Of a DNA stretch of 64,000 bases, positions 34,944 to 43,185 are shown piece by piece (position 1 is the stretch's first letter; the number at the start of each line of letters is the position of its first letter). Origin of the DNA: Pseudomonas siliginis. GTDB lineage: Bacteria > Pseudomonadota > Gammaproteobacteria > Pseudomonadales > Pseudomonadaceae. The position numbers and the translations under genes were made by a program. The notes below the pieces were generated by a model that was given only the letters and a program-made list of their open reading frames with translations, searched no databases and had not been told where the DNA came from. Where the stretch lies: NCBI RefSeq assembly GCF_019145195.1, contig NZ_JAHSTW010000002.1, positions 248,001 to 312,000 on the forward strand, given 5' to 3'.

Positions 34944-36312
34944 TGCACGCAAGGCCCCGCTGAAACTCGCGGTGGTCGGCCACACCAACGTCGGCAAGAC
35001 CTCGCTGCTGCGCACGCTGACCCGTGACATCGGCTTCGGCGAAGTCTCGCACCGGCCGAGCACCACCCGACATGTCGAAGGCGCGCGGTTGTCGGTGGAT
35101 GGCGAGCCATTGCTCGATCTGTACGACACGCCGGGGCTGGAAGATGCGATCGCCCTGCTGGATTTTCTCGAACGCCTGGAGCGCCCCGGCGAACGCCTCG
35201 ACGGCCCGGCACGGCTGGCACGGTTTCTCGACGGCAGCGAGGCGCGCCAGCGTTTCGAACAGGAAGCCAAGGTACTGCGACAACTGCTGGCCTCCGATGC
35301 CGGTCTGTATGTGATCGACGCCCGCGAACCGGTGCTGGCCAAGTATCGCGACGAGCTGGAAGTGCTCGCCAGTTGCGGCAAGCCGCTGCTGCCGGTGCTG
35401 AATTTCGTCAGCAGCGCCAACCATCGCGAACCCGATTGGCGTGAAGCGCTAGCGCGGCTGGGGCTGCATGCGTTGGTACGTTTCGACAGCGTCGCACCGC
35501 CCGAGGATGGCGAGCGGCGCTTGTACGAGAGCCTCGCCCTGCTATTGGAAAACGCCCGGCCGCAACTGGAGCGGTTGATCGCCGACCAGCAGGCGCAGCG
35601 CCTCGCCCGTCAGCAAAGCGCCGCACGCCTGATTGCCGAATTGCTGATCGATTGCGCCGCGTGCCGGCGCAGTGTGGTCAGCGAAGCCGAGCAGGAACAG
35701 CAGGCGATCAGCGAACTGCGCAAAGCCGTGCGCCAGCGCGAGCAGAAGTGCGTTGAGGCGCTGCTCAAGCTATACGCGTTTCGCCCGCAGGACGCGGCGG
35801 CCAGTGATTTGCCGTTGCTCGACGGGCGCTGGGGCGATGATCTGTTCAACCCGGAAACCCTGAAGCAACTCGGCGTGCGCGTCGGCGGCGGCATTGCTGC
35901 CGGTGCAGCGGCTGGGGCCGGGGTGGATTTGCTGGTCGGCGGGATTACCCTCGGCGCGGCAGCACTGGCCGGCGCGATTGCCGGTGGCGCACTGCAAACC
36001 GCGCGCAGTTATGGCAGTCGCCTGCTCGGCAAGATCAAAGGCCAGCGGGAATTGACGGTGGATGACGCCGTGCTGCGCCTGTTGGCGTTGCGCCAACGCC
36101 AGTTGTTGCTGGCACTCGATCAGCGCGGGCATGCGGCGATGGACAGCATTCAGGTGGCCACGCCTGTGGATAAAACCTGGCGCGAAGGCAAGTTGCCGGA
36201 AGCGTTGAACAAGGCCCGTGCGCATCCGCAGTGGTCGTCGCTCAATCCGCAGGCGAAGTTGAATCAGGCGGAAAGGCAGGAGCAGGTGGAGGCGTTGGCT
36301 GAAAATTTGTAG
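34936..36312 (+). CDS. GTPase with DUF3482 domain
   Basis: The 458-residue protein has an N-terminal Era/TrmE-like GTPase domain: G1 GHTNVGKTSLL at about residues 14-24, G3 LYDTPGLEDA. The G4 position is a poor match to NKxD (LPVLNFVSS), so nucleotide specificity is uncertain. A central helical region (about 210-300) and a glycine-rich hydrophobic stretch (RVGGGIAAGAAAGAGVDLL, about 315-360), possibly membrane-inserting, follow. It overlaps the DUF2868 gene and is probably its peripheral partner. Function unknown. Confidence 0.85.
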   Translation: MTDARKAPLKLAVVGHTNVGKTSLLRTLTRDIGFGEVSHRPSTTRHVEGARLSVDGEPLLDLYDTPGLEDAIALLDFLERLERPGERLDGPARLARFLDGSEARQRFEQEAKVLRQLLASDAGLYVIDAREPVLAKYRDELEVLASCGKPLLPVLNFVSSANHREPDWREALARLGLHALVRFDSVAPPEDGERRLYESLALLLENARPQLERLIADQQAQRLARQQSAARLIAELLIDCAACRRSVVSEAEQEQQAISELRKAVRQREQKCVEALLKLYAFRPQDAAASDLPLLDGRWGDDLFNPETLKQLGVRVGGGIAAGAAAGAGVDLLVGGITLGAAALAGAIAGGALQTARSYGSRLLGKIKGQRELTVDDAVLRLLALRQRQLLLALDQRGHAAMDSIQVATPVDKTWREGKLPEALNKARAHPQWSSLNPQAKLNQAERQEQVEALAENL

Positions 36313-36319
36313 CGCTGAC

Positions 36320-36389
36320 CCATTCGCGAGCAGGCTCGCTCCCACATTGGAATGCGGATCCCTGTGGGAGCGAGCCTGCTCGCGAATGG
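36320..36389. repeat. REP doublet (reverse class)
   Basis: CCATTCGCGAGCAGGCTCGC then GTGGGAGCGAGCCTGCTCGC and GAATGG. The outer CCATT/AATGG bases extend the symmetry. It lies between convergent genes. Confidence 0.92.
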
Positions 36390-36408
36390 CGCGACTCGGT
36401 GACATGGG

Positions 36409-36963
36409 TTACGCCGCCAGCAGTCGCGCCGCTTTCGCTTTCAATCCAGCCAGATCCACTAGCGGCACCGCAACCTCCTTCGCCAACTCATCCCAGCGCC
36501 GCATGCGCAAACTCAGCGCACACAACGGATCAGCCTCGAACGCATCCGCCTCAGCCGCGCTCATTACCCCGCCCTGATATTCCAGCGTCCTGCGACTCGC
36601 CTCACTCAACCGCGCGTAATACCCCGGCTCGCGTAAGGTCAGATAGCGCTTGGCCTGGACGTGATATTCCACCAGTCGCGCCAGCCGTTCGCTGAAACCT
36701 GCCTCACGCAGATAATCCGCACCGAGCCGTTCATGGCTGACCACGCCATAACCGCCCATGTTTTCCGCGCCCTCGGCACACAAATGGCCGATGTCATGAA
36801 AGAACGCCGCCAGCACCACTTCATCGTCACAGCCTTCAGCCATGGCCAGTTCTGCGGCCTGGGACATGTGCTCGAGCTGCGACACCGGTTCGCCGATGTA
36901 ATCGCTGGCGCCGAAGCGTTCATACAGGCCGAACACCCGGGCGATCACCTGTTCGTGATTCAT
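36409..36963 (-). CDS. PhnZ-like HD-domain diiron oxygenase of phosphonate catabolism
   Basis: The 184-residue HD-domain protein has the PhnZ pattern DYIGEPVSQLEH: Tyr22 and Glu25, corresponding to the PhnZ substrate-gating Tyr/Glu pair. Metal ligands are H32, H56-D57 (FFHDIGH), H60, H77 and H101. PhnZ cleaves (R)-1-hydroxy-2-aminoethylphosphonate oxidatively to glycine and phosphate. The start overlaps the stop of the FAD oxidoreductase gene by four bases. The upstream genes encode a phosphonate-type ABC transporter. The hydroxylating enzyme PhnY* is not encoded in this cluster, so either the hydroxylated compound is imported or hydroxylation occurs elsewhere. Confidence 0.82.
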   Translation of the reverse strand: MNHEQVIARVFGLYERFGASDYIGEPVSQLEHMSQAAELAMAEGCDDEVVLAAFFHDIGHLCAEGAENMGGYGVVSHERLGADYLREAGFSERLARLVEYHVQAKRYLTLREPGYYARLSEASRRTLEYQGGVMSAAEADAFEADPLCALSLRMRRWDELAKEVAVPLVDLAGLKAKAARLLAA

Positions 36964-38093
36964 GCCTCCTCCAGTAATTGCGCGATGTTGCGTTCGGCCA
37001 GCGCCGGGCCGACGCTCATGCCGACGCCGGTGTGCATCAGCGCCACGCTCAAGCCCGGTGCCGGACGCAGGAATGAAAACGGACCAGGCCCACGAGCACC
37101 ATAGACGCCCTGCCAGCGTTCGACCACTTGCACCTGACAGCCCAGCGTCTGCTCGGCAAGTTCGAGCATCCAGTTGTCGACCTGCTCGGCGTTGAACGGT
37201 GACGCATCGCTGCCGTAATGATGCGAATCGCCGATGATCAACTCACCGTACGGCGTCGGGCTGATCAGCAAGTGAATGCCGTTGGCGTGCAGGTGCGGTT
37301 GTTCACGGAGAATCTGCGCCTGCACCGCTGCGGCTTGCGGCAAATCGGCGAAAGCGCCGTAGTGCACGCAGCTCAGGCCGGTGAGCACGGCGTGTTGCAG
37401 ATTGAGATCGACCTGCGGTTTGGCCCGCAGCATTTGCAGACGACAGATCTGCGGATTGAGCGCAGCAATTGGCTCGGCCAGTAGGGTCTGATAGTCGTGG
37501 CCGGAGCAGACGATGATCTGCTTGCCGGTAAAACTGCCGGCGGTACTGTGCAAATGCCCCGGCTCGACGTCGCGCACCAGCGTGGAAAAGTGAAACTCGA
37601 CACCGAGGTCGCGGCGCAAATAATCGATCAGCGCCGGAATCGCTTCGCGTGAGTACAACTGCTGATCATCGATACCGTGCAACACAGCACGGTGATGGCT
37701 GAACTGGCCGCCGTAGAGATCACGCAACGCCGCGCCGCGCAGCAGCTCGACGTTGTAGCCGTGCTCGATGGCGCGGCCGGCGCAGAAGACTTCGAGCAGG
37801 TGTTCTTCGGCCTCGTTACGGGCGAACAGGTATGAGCCGTTGCGCTTGATCTGCAGGCCGGCAAGTTGCGCCCAGTCGCCCCAGATCTCGCGGCTGGCCT
37901 TGGCCAGTTCGAGCATGATGCCGGGCGGCTGACCGGTCACCAGCGCCTGGCCGAAGTTGCGCACCGAAGCGCCGAGGGGCGTGGCGGTGCGTTCGAATAC
38001 CGCGACTTTCAGGCCGCGTTTGGCAGCGGCATAGGCGTGGGACAGACCGAGGATGCCAGCGCCGATGATGAGCAGGTCTTTGGGTTGTGTCAT
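36960..38093 (-). CDS. FAD-dependent oxidoreductase of phosphonate clusters (TIGR03364 type)
   Basis: The 377-residue protein is a DAAO/GlyOx-like flavoprotein. The FAD-binding fold LLIIGAGILGLSHAYAAAKR is at about residues 7-26, VAVFERT binds the ribose, and the C-terminal GVYGARG...GVGMSVGPALAE segment closes the flavin site. Start ATG 38093 follows the family; an in-frame ATG upstream runs into a REP. Relatives cluster with PhnZ-type genes, and I recall reports that some oxidise N-alkylated aminoethylphosphonates. That activity here is inference. Translationally coupled to the PhnZ-like gene. Confidence 0.82.
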   Translation of the reverse strand: MTQPKDLLIIGAGILGLSHAYAAAKRGLKVAVFERTATPLGASVRNFGQALVTGQPPGIMLELAKASREIWGDWAQLAGLQIKRNGSYLFARNEAEEHLLEVFCAGRAIEHGYNVELLRGAALRDLYGGQFSHHRAVLHGIDDQQLYSREAIPALIDYLRRDLGVEFHFSTLVRDVEPGHLHSTAGSFTGKQIIVCSGHDYQTLLAEPIAALNPQICRLQMLRAKPQVDLNLQHAVLTGLSCVHYGAFADLPQAAAVQAQILREQPHLHANGIHLLISPTPYGELIIGDSHHYGSDASPFNAEQVDNWMLELAEQTLGCQVQVVERWQGVYGARGPGPFSFLRPAPGLSVALMHTGVGMSVGPALAERNIAQLLEEA

Positions 38094-38118
38094 GTACAGG
38101 TGCTCTGAATGAGAAACC

Positions 38119-38189
38119 GCTTTCGCGAGCAGGCTCGCTCCCACAGGGGACAGCATTGCAACTGTGGGAGCGAGCCTGCTCGCGAAGGG
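38119..38189. repeat. REP doublet (reverse class)
   Basis: CTTTCGCGAGCAGGCTCGCT then GTGGGAGCGAGCCTGCTCGC, separated by about 17 bases, inside the phosphonate cluster between the transporter and enzyme genes. REPs in an operon can lower expression of the genes beyond them. Confidence 0.92.
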
Positions 38190-38211
38190 GCCTTGTCAGT
38201 CGATAAAGATC

Positions 38212-39237
38212 TTACTTGGCGACAACTTTCTCGGACTTGCCGTCATACCGCTTGCGCCATTCAGCCAGGATCTCGTCGCGATTCTTCGAGGCCCAGGCAA
38301 AGTCGTTCTTGATCAGACGCTGCTCATAGTCGGCTGGCAATTCGGTCTGCGGCTTGGCAATCCCCGGCTGCGCGAGCACGGCGAAGTTCTCTTTGTACAG
38401 ATCCATCGCCTCGGCGCTGGCAGAGAAGTCCGCCAGTTTCTTCGCTGCCTCTTCATGCGGCGTGCCTTTGATCACCGCTGTCGCTTCGATCTCCCAGCCC
38501 AGACCTTCCTTCGGCAGGATGATGTCCAGTGGCGCGCCCTGGCGTTTCAGCTGTACGGCTGGATATTCAAAGGAAATCCCGATCGGAAACTCCCCCGCCG
38601 CCGCCAGTTTGCACGGCTTGGAACCGGAGTGAACGTACTGGCCGATGTTCTGGTGCAGGCCGTCCATATACGCCCAGCCCTGCTTCTCGCCGAAGGTCTG
38701 CAGCCAGGCGCTGACGTCGAGGAAACCGGTGCCGGACGACGCCGGATTGGGCATGACGATCTTGCCCTTGTACTCAGGCTTGGTCAGGTCCTGCCAGCTC
38801 ACGGGCTTGGTCAGACCTTGCTTCTCGGCCTCGACGGTGTTGAAGCAAATGGTCGCGGCCCACACGTCCATGCCGACCCAGGCTGGCGGGTTGGCGGCGT
38901 CGCGGTAGTTCGCGCCGATCTTGCCGAGATCCTTCGGTGCATAGCTTTGCAGCATGCCTTGCTGATCGAGAATCGCCAGGCTCGACGCGGCCAGGCCCCA
39001 TACCGCGTCAGCCTGCGGTCGAGCCTTTTCGGCGAGCAGTTTGGCGGTGATGATCCCGGTGGAATCGCGCACCCATTTGATCTCGACGTCCGGGTTGGCC
39101 TTTTCAAAGGCCTCCTTGTAGGACTTCAGTTGTTCGGCTTCGAGGGCGGTGTACACCGTCAACTCGGTTTTTGCCGCGAAGGCATTCAGGCTGAAAGTCG
39201 CGAGCACAGCAGCGGCCAGGGCCATAGGCTTGAACAT
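38212..39237 (-). CDS. Periplasmic 2-aminoethylphosphonate-type substrate-binding protein
   Basis: The 341-residue protein has a signal peptide (cleavage after NAFA, about residue 22) and a type II binding-protein fold of the iron/phosphonate group (ELTVYTALEAEQLKSYKEAF at the mature N-terminus, WVRDSTGII, NPASSGTGFLDVSAWLQT). It belongs with the putative 2-aminoethylphosphonate binding proteins by context and similarity. The fold also covers ferric-ion and spermidine binders, so ligand is inferred from the LysR, HD-oxygenase and FAD genes around it. Confidence 0.85.
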   Translation of the reverse strand: MFKPMALAAAVLATFSLNAFAAKTELTVYTALEAEQLKSYKEAFEKANPDVEIKWVRDSTGIITAKLLAEKARPQADAVWGLAASSLAILDQQGMLQSYAPKDLGKIGANYRDAANPPAWVGMDVWAATICFNTVEAEKQGLTKPVSWQDLTKPEYKGKIVMPNPASSGTGFLDVSAWLQTFGEKQGWAYMDGLHQNIGQYVHSGSKPCKLAAAGEFPIGISFEYPAVQLKRQGAPLDIILPKEGLGWEIEATAVIKGTPHEEAAKKLADFSASAEAMDLYKENFAVLAQPGIAKPQTELPADYEQRLIKNDFAWASKNRDEILAEWRKRYDGKSEKVVAK

Positions 39238-39274
39238 GAGCGTTTTCCTGTAGTTGAGTTGATCGGGTTTGCAA

Positions 39275-40999
39275 TCAGTGACCGGGCGCGGTTTGCCGCC
39301 AGGCCTGGGAGCGGCGCAACAGGCCGCGCGAAGCCCACGCCAGCAGCAGCGACACGCCGGCCGAGGTGAACAGAATCAGGGTCGACATCGCCGCCGCGCC
39401 GCCCACGTTGCCGGCGTCATCCATGTTCAGCACCGCCACCGCCGCGAGGATGGTGTCGGGGCTGTAAAGGAAGATCGCAGCGGAAACCGTGGTCATCGCC
39501 GAGACGAACAGGTAGCGCACGATGTCCAGCAGCGCCGGCAGGCAGATCGGCACGGTGACGCGCAGGTAATGCCGGTACAGCGGCGCCTTCAGCGACAGCG
39601 CCGCAGCCTCGAACTCAGCATCGAGCTGGCGCAGCGCGGTGGTCGCGGTCATTTGTGCGGTGGTCAGATAGTGCGCAATGGTGCAGACGATCAGCAGCGT
39701 CATTGTCCCGTACAGCACGTGCAGCGGATTGCCGCTGAGGTTGAAGAAGAAGACGTAGCCCAGGCCCAGCACCAGCCCCGGCACCGCCATCGGCACGAAG
39801 CTGAGCATGCGCAAAGCCAGGTTCAACCCGCGCTGGGTGCGGGTTTTCTCCATCAGATAGGCGCCAGTGAAAATCAGCACGCTGCCAATCAGCGCCGTGC
39901 CCAGCGCCATCTTCAGACTGTTGCCGTAGGCGAGCCAGCCACCGCCGGCGGTCTCGTTGAACTGATAGTGGTTGAGCGACAGCGACAGGTTGTACGGCCA
40001 GAACTTCACCAGCGACGAGAACACCGCCATGCCGAACACCAGAATCAACGCCGCGCTGATCAGCAAAACAATGGCCAGATAGCAGCCGTCGCGCAGCTTG
40101 CACGGCAGCGGTTTGAACACCTGCGCGCGTCCGCTCATCGAGTCACCATGGCGGCGACGCAACCAGGCATCGACACCAAAGCTGAACAGCGCCGGCAGCA
40201 ACAACACCATGCCGATCAACGCGCCGCGCCCGAATTGCTGCTGGCCGACCACGGCTTTGTAGGCTTCCAGCGCCAGCACTTGATAGTCGCCACCGACCAC
40301 CACCGGCACACCAAAATCGGTAATCGTCAGGGTGAACACCAGACAGAACGCGGCGAACACCGCCTGGCGCGTCGCCGGCCAGGTGATGCTGCGAAACGCC
40401 TTGGCCGGACTGGCGCCCATGCTCGATGCGGCATCGAACAAACGTGCATCGGCCAGCGACAATGCCGAGAGCAAAATCATCAGCGCATGGGGGAAGGTGT
40501 AGATCACCTCGCCCAGCACAATGCCCCAAAACCCGTAGATATTGTCCGAGAGCAGTCCACGCAGCATGCCCTGATTGCCGAACAGATAGACCAGCGCAAT
40601 TCCCGGCAGCATCGACGGCGCCATCAGCGGCAGCAGGGAGATCCCGCGCCAGATGCCTTTGCCCGGAATCAGCGTGCGTTGCAGCGCGTAGGCAAACAGG
40701 TAGGCCAGCGGTACGACAATGGCCGCAACGCTGAGGGACACTTTCAGGCTGTTGCCGAGCAGCCAATGGAAATTGGCGCTGGTCACCAACTCTTTCGCCG
40801 CGAGCCAGCCACCGCCCTGCCCGGCGTCGTTGCTGAAGCCGCGCCAGAAGATCGCCAGCAACGGCAGCAGCACCGCGAGGCCGAGCAACACCAGCAGGAG
40901 GACTTTGCCGCCGAGCACGAACAGGCGATCGCCGATCTCGGCTTTCGAGGACTGTCGCACCTGCTTGTGCGGTAGCGGCAGCGCGAGGTTGCTGTTCAT
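39275..40999 (-). CDS. 2-Aminoethylphosphonate-type ABC transporter permease (fused double permease)
   Basis: The 574-residue protein has about 12 membrane helices in two homologous halves, each with a BPD-type permease EAA loop. The first half's loop includes LFDAASSMGASPAKAFRSIT and the second's includes ALSLKAPLYRHYLRVTVP. The fused arrangement provides both permease halves in one chain, as in iron(III)-type systems. The ATG overlaps the ATPase stop by one base (TGATG), so it is translated with the ATPase. Confidence 0.88.
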   Translation of the reverse strand: MNSNLALPLPHKQVRQSSKAEIGDRLFVLGGKVLLLVLLGLAVLLPLLAIFWRGFSNDAGQGGGWLAAKELVTSANFHWLLGNSLKVSLSVAAIVVPLAYLFAYALQRTLIPGKGIWRGISLLPLMAPSMLPGIALVYLFGNQGMLRGLLSDNIYGFWGIVLGEVIYTFPHALMILLSALSLADARLFDAASSMGASPAKAFRSITWPATRQAVFAAFCLVFTLTITDFGVPVVVGGDYQVLALEAYKAVVGQQQFGRGALIGMVLLLPALFSFGVDAWLRRRHGDSMSGRAQVFKPLPCKLRDGCYLAIVLLISAALILVFGMAVFSSLVKFWPYNLSLSLNHYQFNETAGGGWLAYGNSLKMALGTALIGSVLIFTGAYLMEKTRTQRGLNLALRMLSFVPMAVPGLVLGLGYVFFFNLSGNPLHVLYGTMTLLIVCTIAHYLTTAQMTATTALRQLDAEFEAAALSLKAPLYRHYLRVTVPICLPALLDIVRYLFVSAMTTVSAAIFLYSPDTILAAVAVLNMDDAGNVGGAAAMSTLILFTSAGVSLLLAWASRGLLRRSQAWRQTAPGH

Positions 41000-42075
41000 C
41001 AGGCGAACACCTGCAAACTGCGCGGCGGCAAGGCGACCATGATCTGCTGGGCGCCGAGGCGCGGCATGGCTTCTGGCGCGATTTCGGCGAGCAGTGCGTG
41101 GCCCGGCAATTGATCAAGTTCGAAGCTCATCCGGCAGCGGTTGCCGAGGAAAGTGACTTCGCGAACCCTGGCCGGGAACAGGTTCTCTTCGTGCACCAGC
41201 GGGTTGACGTTGATCGCCTCCGGGCGGCAGAACAGTCGACCCGAAGCGCCGTGTACGCTGCCCTCGGCCAGGCGCAGATTCATCCCGCCGACCTGGGCGT
41301 GACTGTCGCTGCTGCGCTGGAACGGCAGCCAGTTGCCCTGGCCGACAAACTCGGCCACGAACGGCGTGGCCGGACGGTTGTAGATTTCCTGCGGCGTGGC
41401 GTACTGCTCGACACGGCCGTTGTTCATCACGGCGATGCGATCGGCCATCAACATCGCTTCGTCCTGATTGTGCGTGACCATCAGCGTGGTGATGCCGAGG
41501 TTGCGTTGCAGCTGACGCAGCTCGGTGCACAGATGCTCGCGCACCCGCGCGTCGAGGGCCGACATCGGTTCATCGAGTAATAACAGCGACGGCGCCGGCG
41601 CCAATGCGCGAGCGAGCGCTACTCGCTGTTGCTGACCGCCGGACAATTGCCCTGGGTACTTTTTCTCACTGCCAGTGAGGCCGACCAGTTCCAGCATCTG
41701 ACCGACACGCCGGCGCACTTCATCGCGACCGCTGCCCGCGAGGCCGTAGGCAATGTTCGCCTCGACCGTCAGATTCGGGAACAGCGCGTAGGACTGGAAC
41801 AGAATCCCGTAATCCCGCGCTTGCGGGGCAAGATGCGAGACATCGCGATCGCCCAGATACAGCTCGCCACTGTCCTGCTGTTCCAGCCCGGCAATGCAGC
41901 GCAGCAATGTGGTCTTGCCACAGCCCGAGGGGCCGAGCAGGCACACCAGTTCACCGGCGGCGACGTCGAGGGAGACGTTATCCAGCGCAGTGAACGCACC
42001 GAAACGCTTGTGCACGCCGCGCACTTTCATCGGCGCGCCGGGGTTGGTCAGGGCAGTTGCGATGGCAGGATTCAT
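40999..42075 (-). CDS. 2-Aminoethylphosphonate-type ABC transporter ATP-binding protein
   Basis: The 358-residue ATPase has Walker A GPSGCGKTT (about residues 48-56), signature LSGGQQQRVALARAL, Walker B LLLDEPMSALD and a C-terminal TOBE region (about 265-358). It is first in the transport operon. A perfect 9-bp hairpin ends five bases before its ATG and would mask the ribosome site. An internal ATG at 42030 is possible but has no better site. Confidence 0.88.
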   Translation of the reverse strand: MNPAIATALTNPGAPMKVRGVHKRFGAFTALDNVSLDVAAGELVCLLGPSGCGKTTLLRCIAGLEQQDSGELYLGDRDVSHLAPQARDYGILFQSYALFPNLTVEANIAYGLAGSGRDEVRRRVGQMLELVGLTGSEKKYPGQLSGGQQQRVALARALAPAPSLLLLDEPMSALDARVREHLCTELRQLQRNLGITTLMVTHNQDEAMLMADRIAVMNNGRVEQYATPQEIYNRPATPFVAEFVGQGNWLPFQRSSDSHAQVGGMNLRLAEGSVHGASGRLFCRPEAINVNPLVHEENLFPARVREVTFLGNRCRMSFELDQLPGHALLAEIAPEAMPRLGAQQIMVALPPRSLQVFA

Positions 42076-42080
42076 GGACA

Positions 42081-42103
42081 GGCCTCATCAAACGGATGAG
42101 GCC
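42081..42103 (-). promoter_or_regulatory. Hairpin at the translation start of the phosphonate ABC operon
   Basis: GGCCTCATC and GATGAGGCC are perfect inverted repeats around a five-base loop. In the mRNA the stem ends five bases before the AUG of the ATPase gene. It could hide the ribosome site, or be the DNA target of the LysR regulator encoded just upstream. Confidence 0.55.
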
Positions 42104-42204
42104 AATCCTAGAGTTGTAATGCGTCCGTCATGTGGCAGCGAGGCAAAAACGGCTGATAGTGGTATTCGGTAATTTGGGTTGCTGATTTGTCGCCTGAACT
42201 GGCG

Positions 42205-42283
42205 CCTTCGCGAGCAGGCTCGCTCCCACAGAAGTCGCACGTTGTGAATACGATCAATGTGGGAGCGAGCCTGCTCGCGAAGA
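42205..42283. repeat. REP doublet (reverse class)
   Basis: CCTTCGCGAGCAGGCTCGCT then GTGGGAGCGAGCCTGCTCGC, with about 30 bases between. It lies between the LysR gene and the transporter operon it probably controls. Confidence 0.92.
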
Positions 42284-42306
42284 GGCCAGCTCGCACACTG
42301 AAGATC

Positions 42307-43176
42307 TCAGGCCGGGGACATTTCCTGTGCCAAGCCGAGAAACGCCGCCGGCAACCGCGCACCCTTCCTCTCTTTGAGGCAATACAGATACTCCGGAATC
42401 TGCGGCGCATTCTCGATGGTCAGCACGCGCAACTGCGGATCATGCGGCACCTCCTGCCGCGCAATGATGCTGATACCGATATTGCGCAGCACGGCTTCAC
42501 GAATCGACTCACGGCTGCCGATCTCCAGCAACGGCCCGAAACTGACCCCGGCGCTGGCCAGCAACTCTTCGGTCAAGCGCCGCGTGGTCGAACCCGGCTC
42601 GCGCATCAACAACGTATGCCCGGCCAGTGCGTTCAGCGTCACATGTTCCTGCGCCGCCAACGGATGATTGCGATGCACCGCCAGCACCAGCGGATCGGTG
42701 CCGAGTACCCGGCGAATCAACCGCGCATCATCGAGCAACTGCGACGATGCCGCGACATCCACGCGGTAATCCTCCAGCGCTTCCAGCACCTGCTGCGAGT
42801 TGCCGATTTCCACCGACACTTCCACCTGCGGCAAACGCTCGCGGAAGGTCTTCACCAGATCGAGGATGTAATACGGCGCCGTCGCGGCAATGCGCAACGT
42901 GCCCTGGACCTGACCGCTGTTGCGCAGGAAAAACTCGATGTCGGCCTCTTGCTGCAACAGGGTCTTGACCATCGGCAGCAAGCGCGCGCCTTCGTCGCTG
43001 ACGCTCAGTCGGCGGCCGCCACGGTAGAACAACTCCACCGAGTACTGACTCTCCAGATTGCGGATTTGCGTGGTCACGGTCGGTTGGCTGAGGCCGAGTT
43101 TTTTCGCCGCCAGCGTGATGCTGCCCAGGCGGGCGACCATGTAAAACGCTTTCAGCTCGGCACTCAGCACAACCAT
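42307..43176 (-). CDS. LysR family regulator of phosphonate catabolism
   Basis: The 289-residue protein has an N-terminal winged helix-turn-helix (about residues 1-60: ELKAFYMVARLGSITLAAKK, LSQPTVTTQIRNLE) and a LysR effector domain (about 90-285). It resembles the LysR regulators that accompany aminoethylphosphonate clusters, and lies immediately upstream of such a transporter on the same strand. It begins only nine bases after the cadA stop, so its promoter must be inside the end of cadA, or it is read through from cadA. Confidence 0.85.
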   Translation of the reverse strand: MVVLSAELKAFYMVARLGSITLAAKKLGLSQPTVTTQIRNLESQYSVELFYRGGRRLSVSDEGARLLPMVKTLLQQEADIEFFLRNSGQVQGTLRIAATAPYYILDLVKTFRERLPQVEVSVEIGNSQQVLEALEDYRVDVAASSQLLDDARLIRRVLGTDPLVLAVHRNHPLAAQEHVTLNALAGHTLLMREPGSTTRRLTEELLASAGVSFGPLLEIGSRESIREAVLRNIGISIIARQEVPHDPQLRVLTIENAPQIPEYLYCLKERKGARLPAAFLGLAQEMSPA

Positions 43177-43185
43177 CCCTCACGT

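Noticed and set aside
39269..40975. 568-codon open frame antisense to the ABC permease
   Set aside because: It is rich in Gln, Arg and His with no domain; the opposite strand encodes a typical 12-helix permease.
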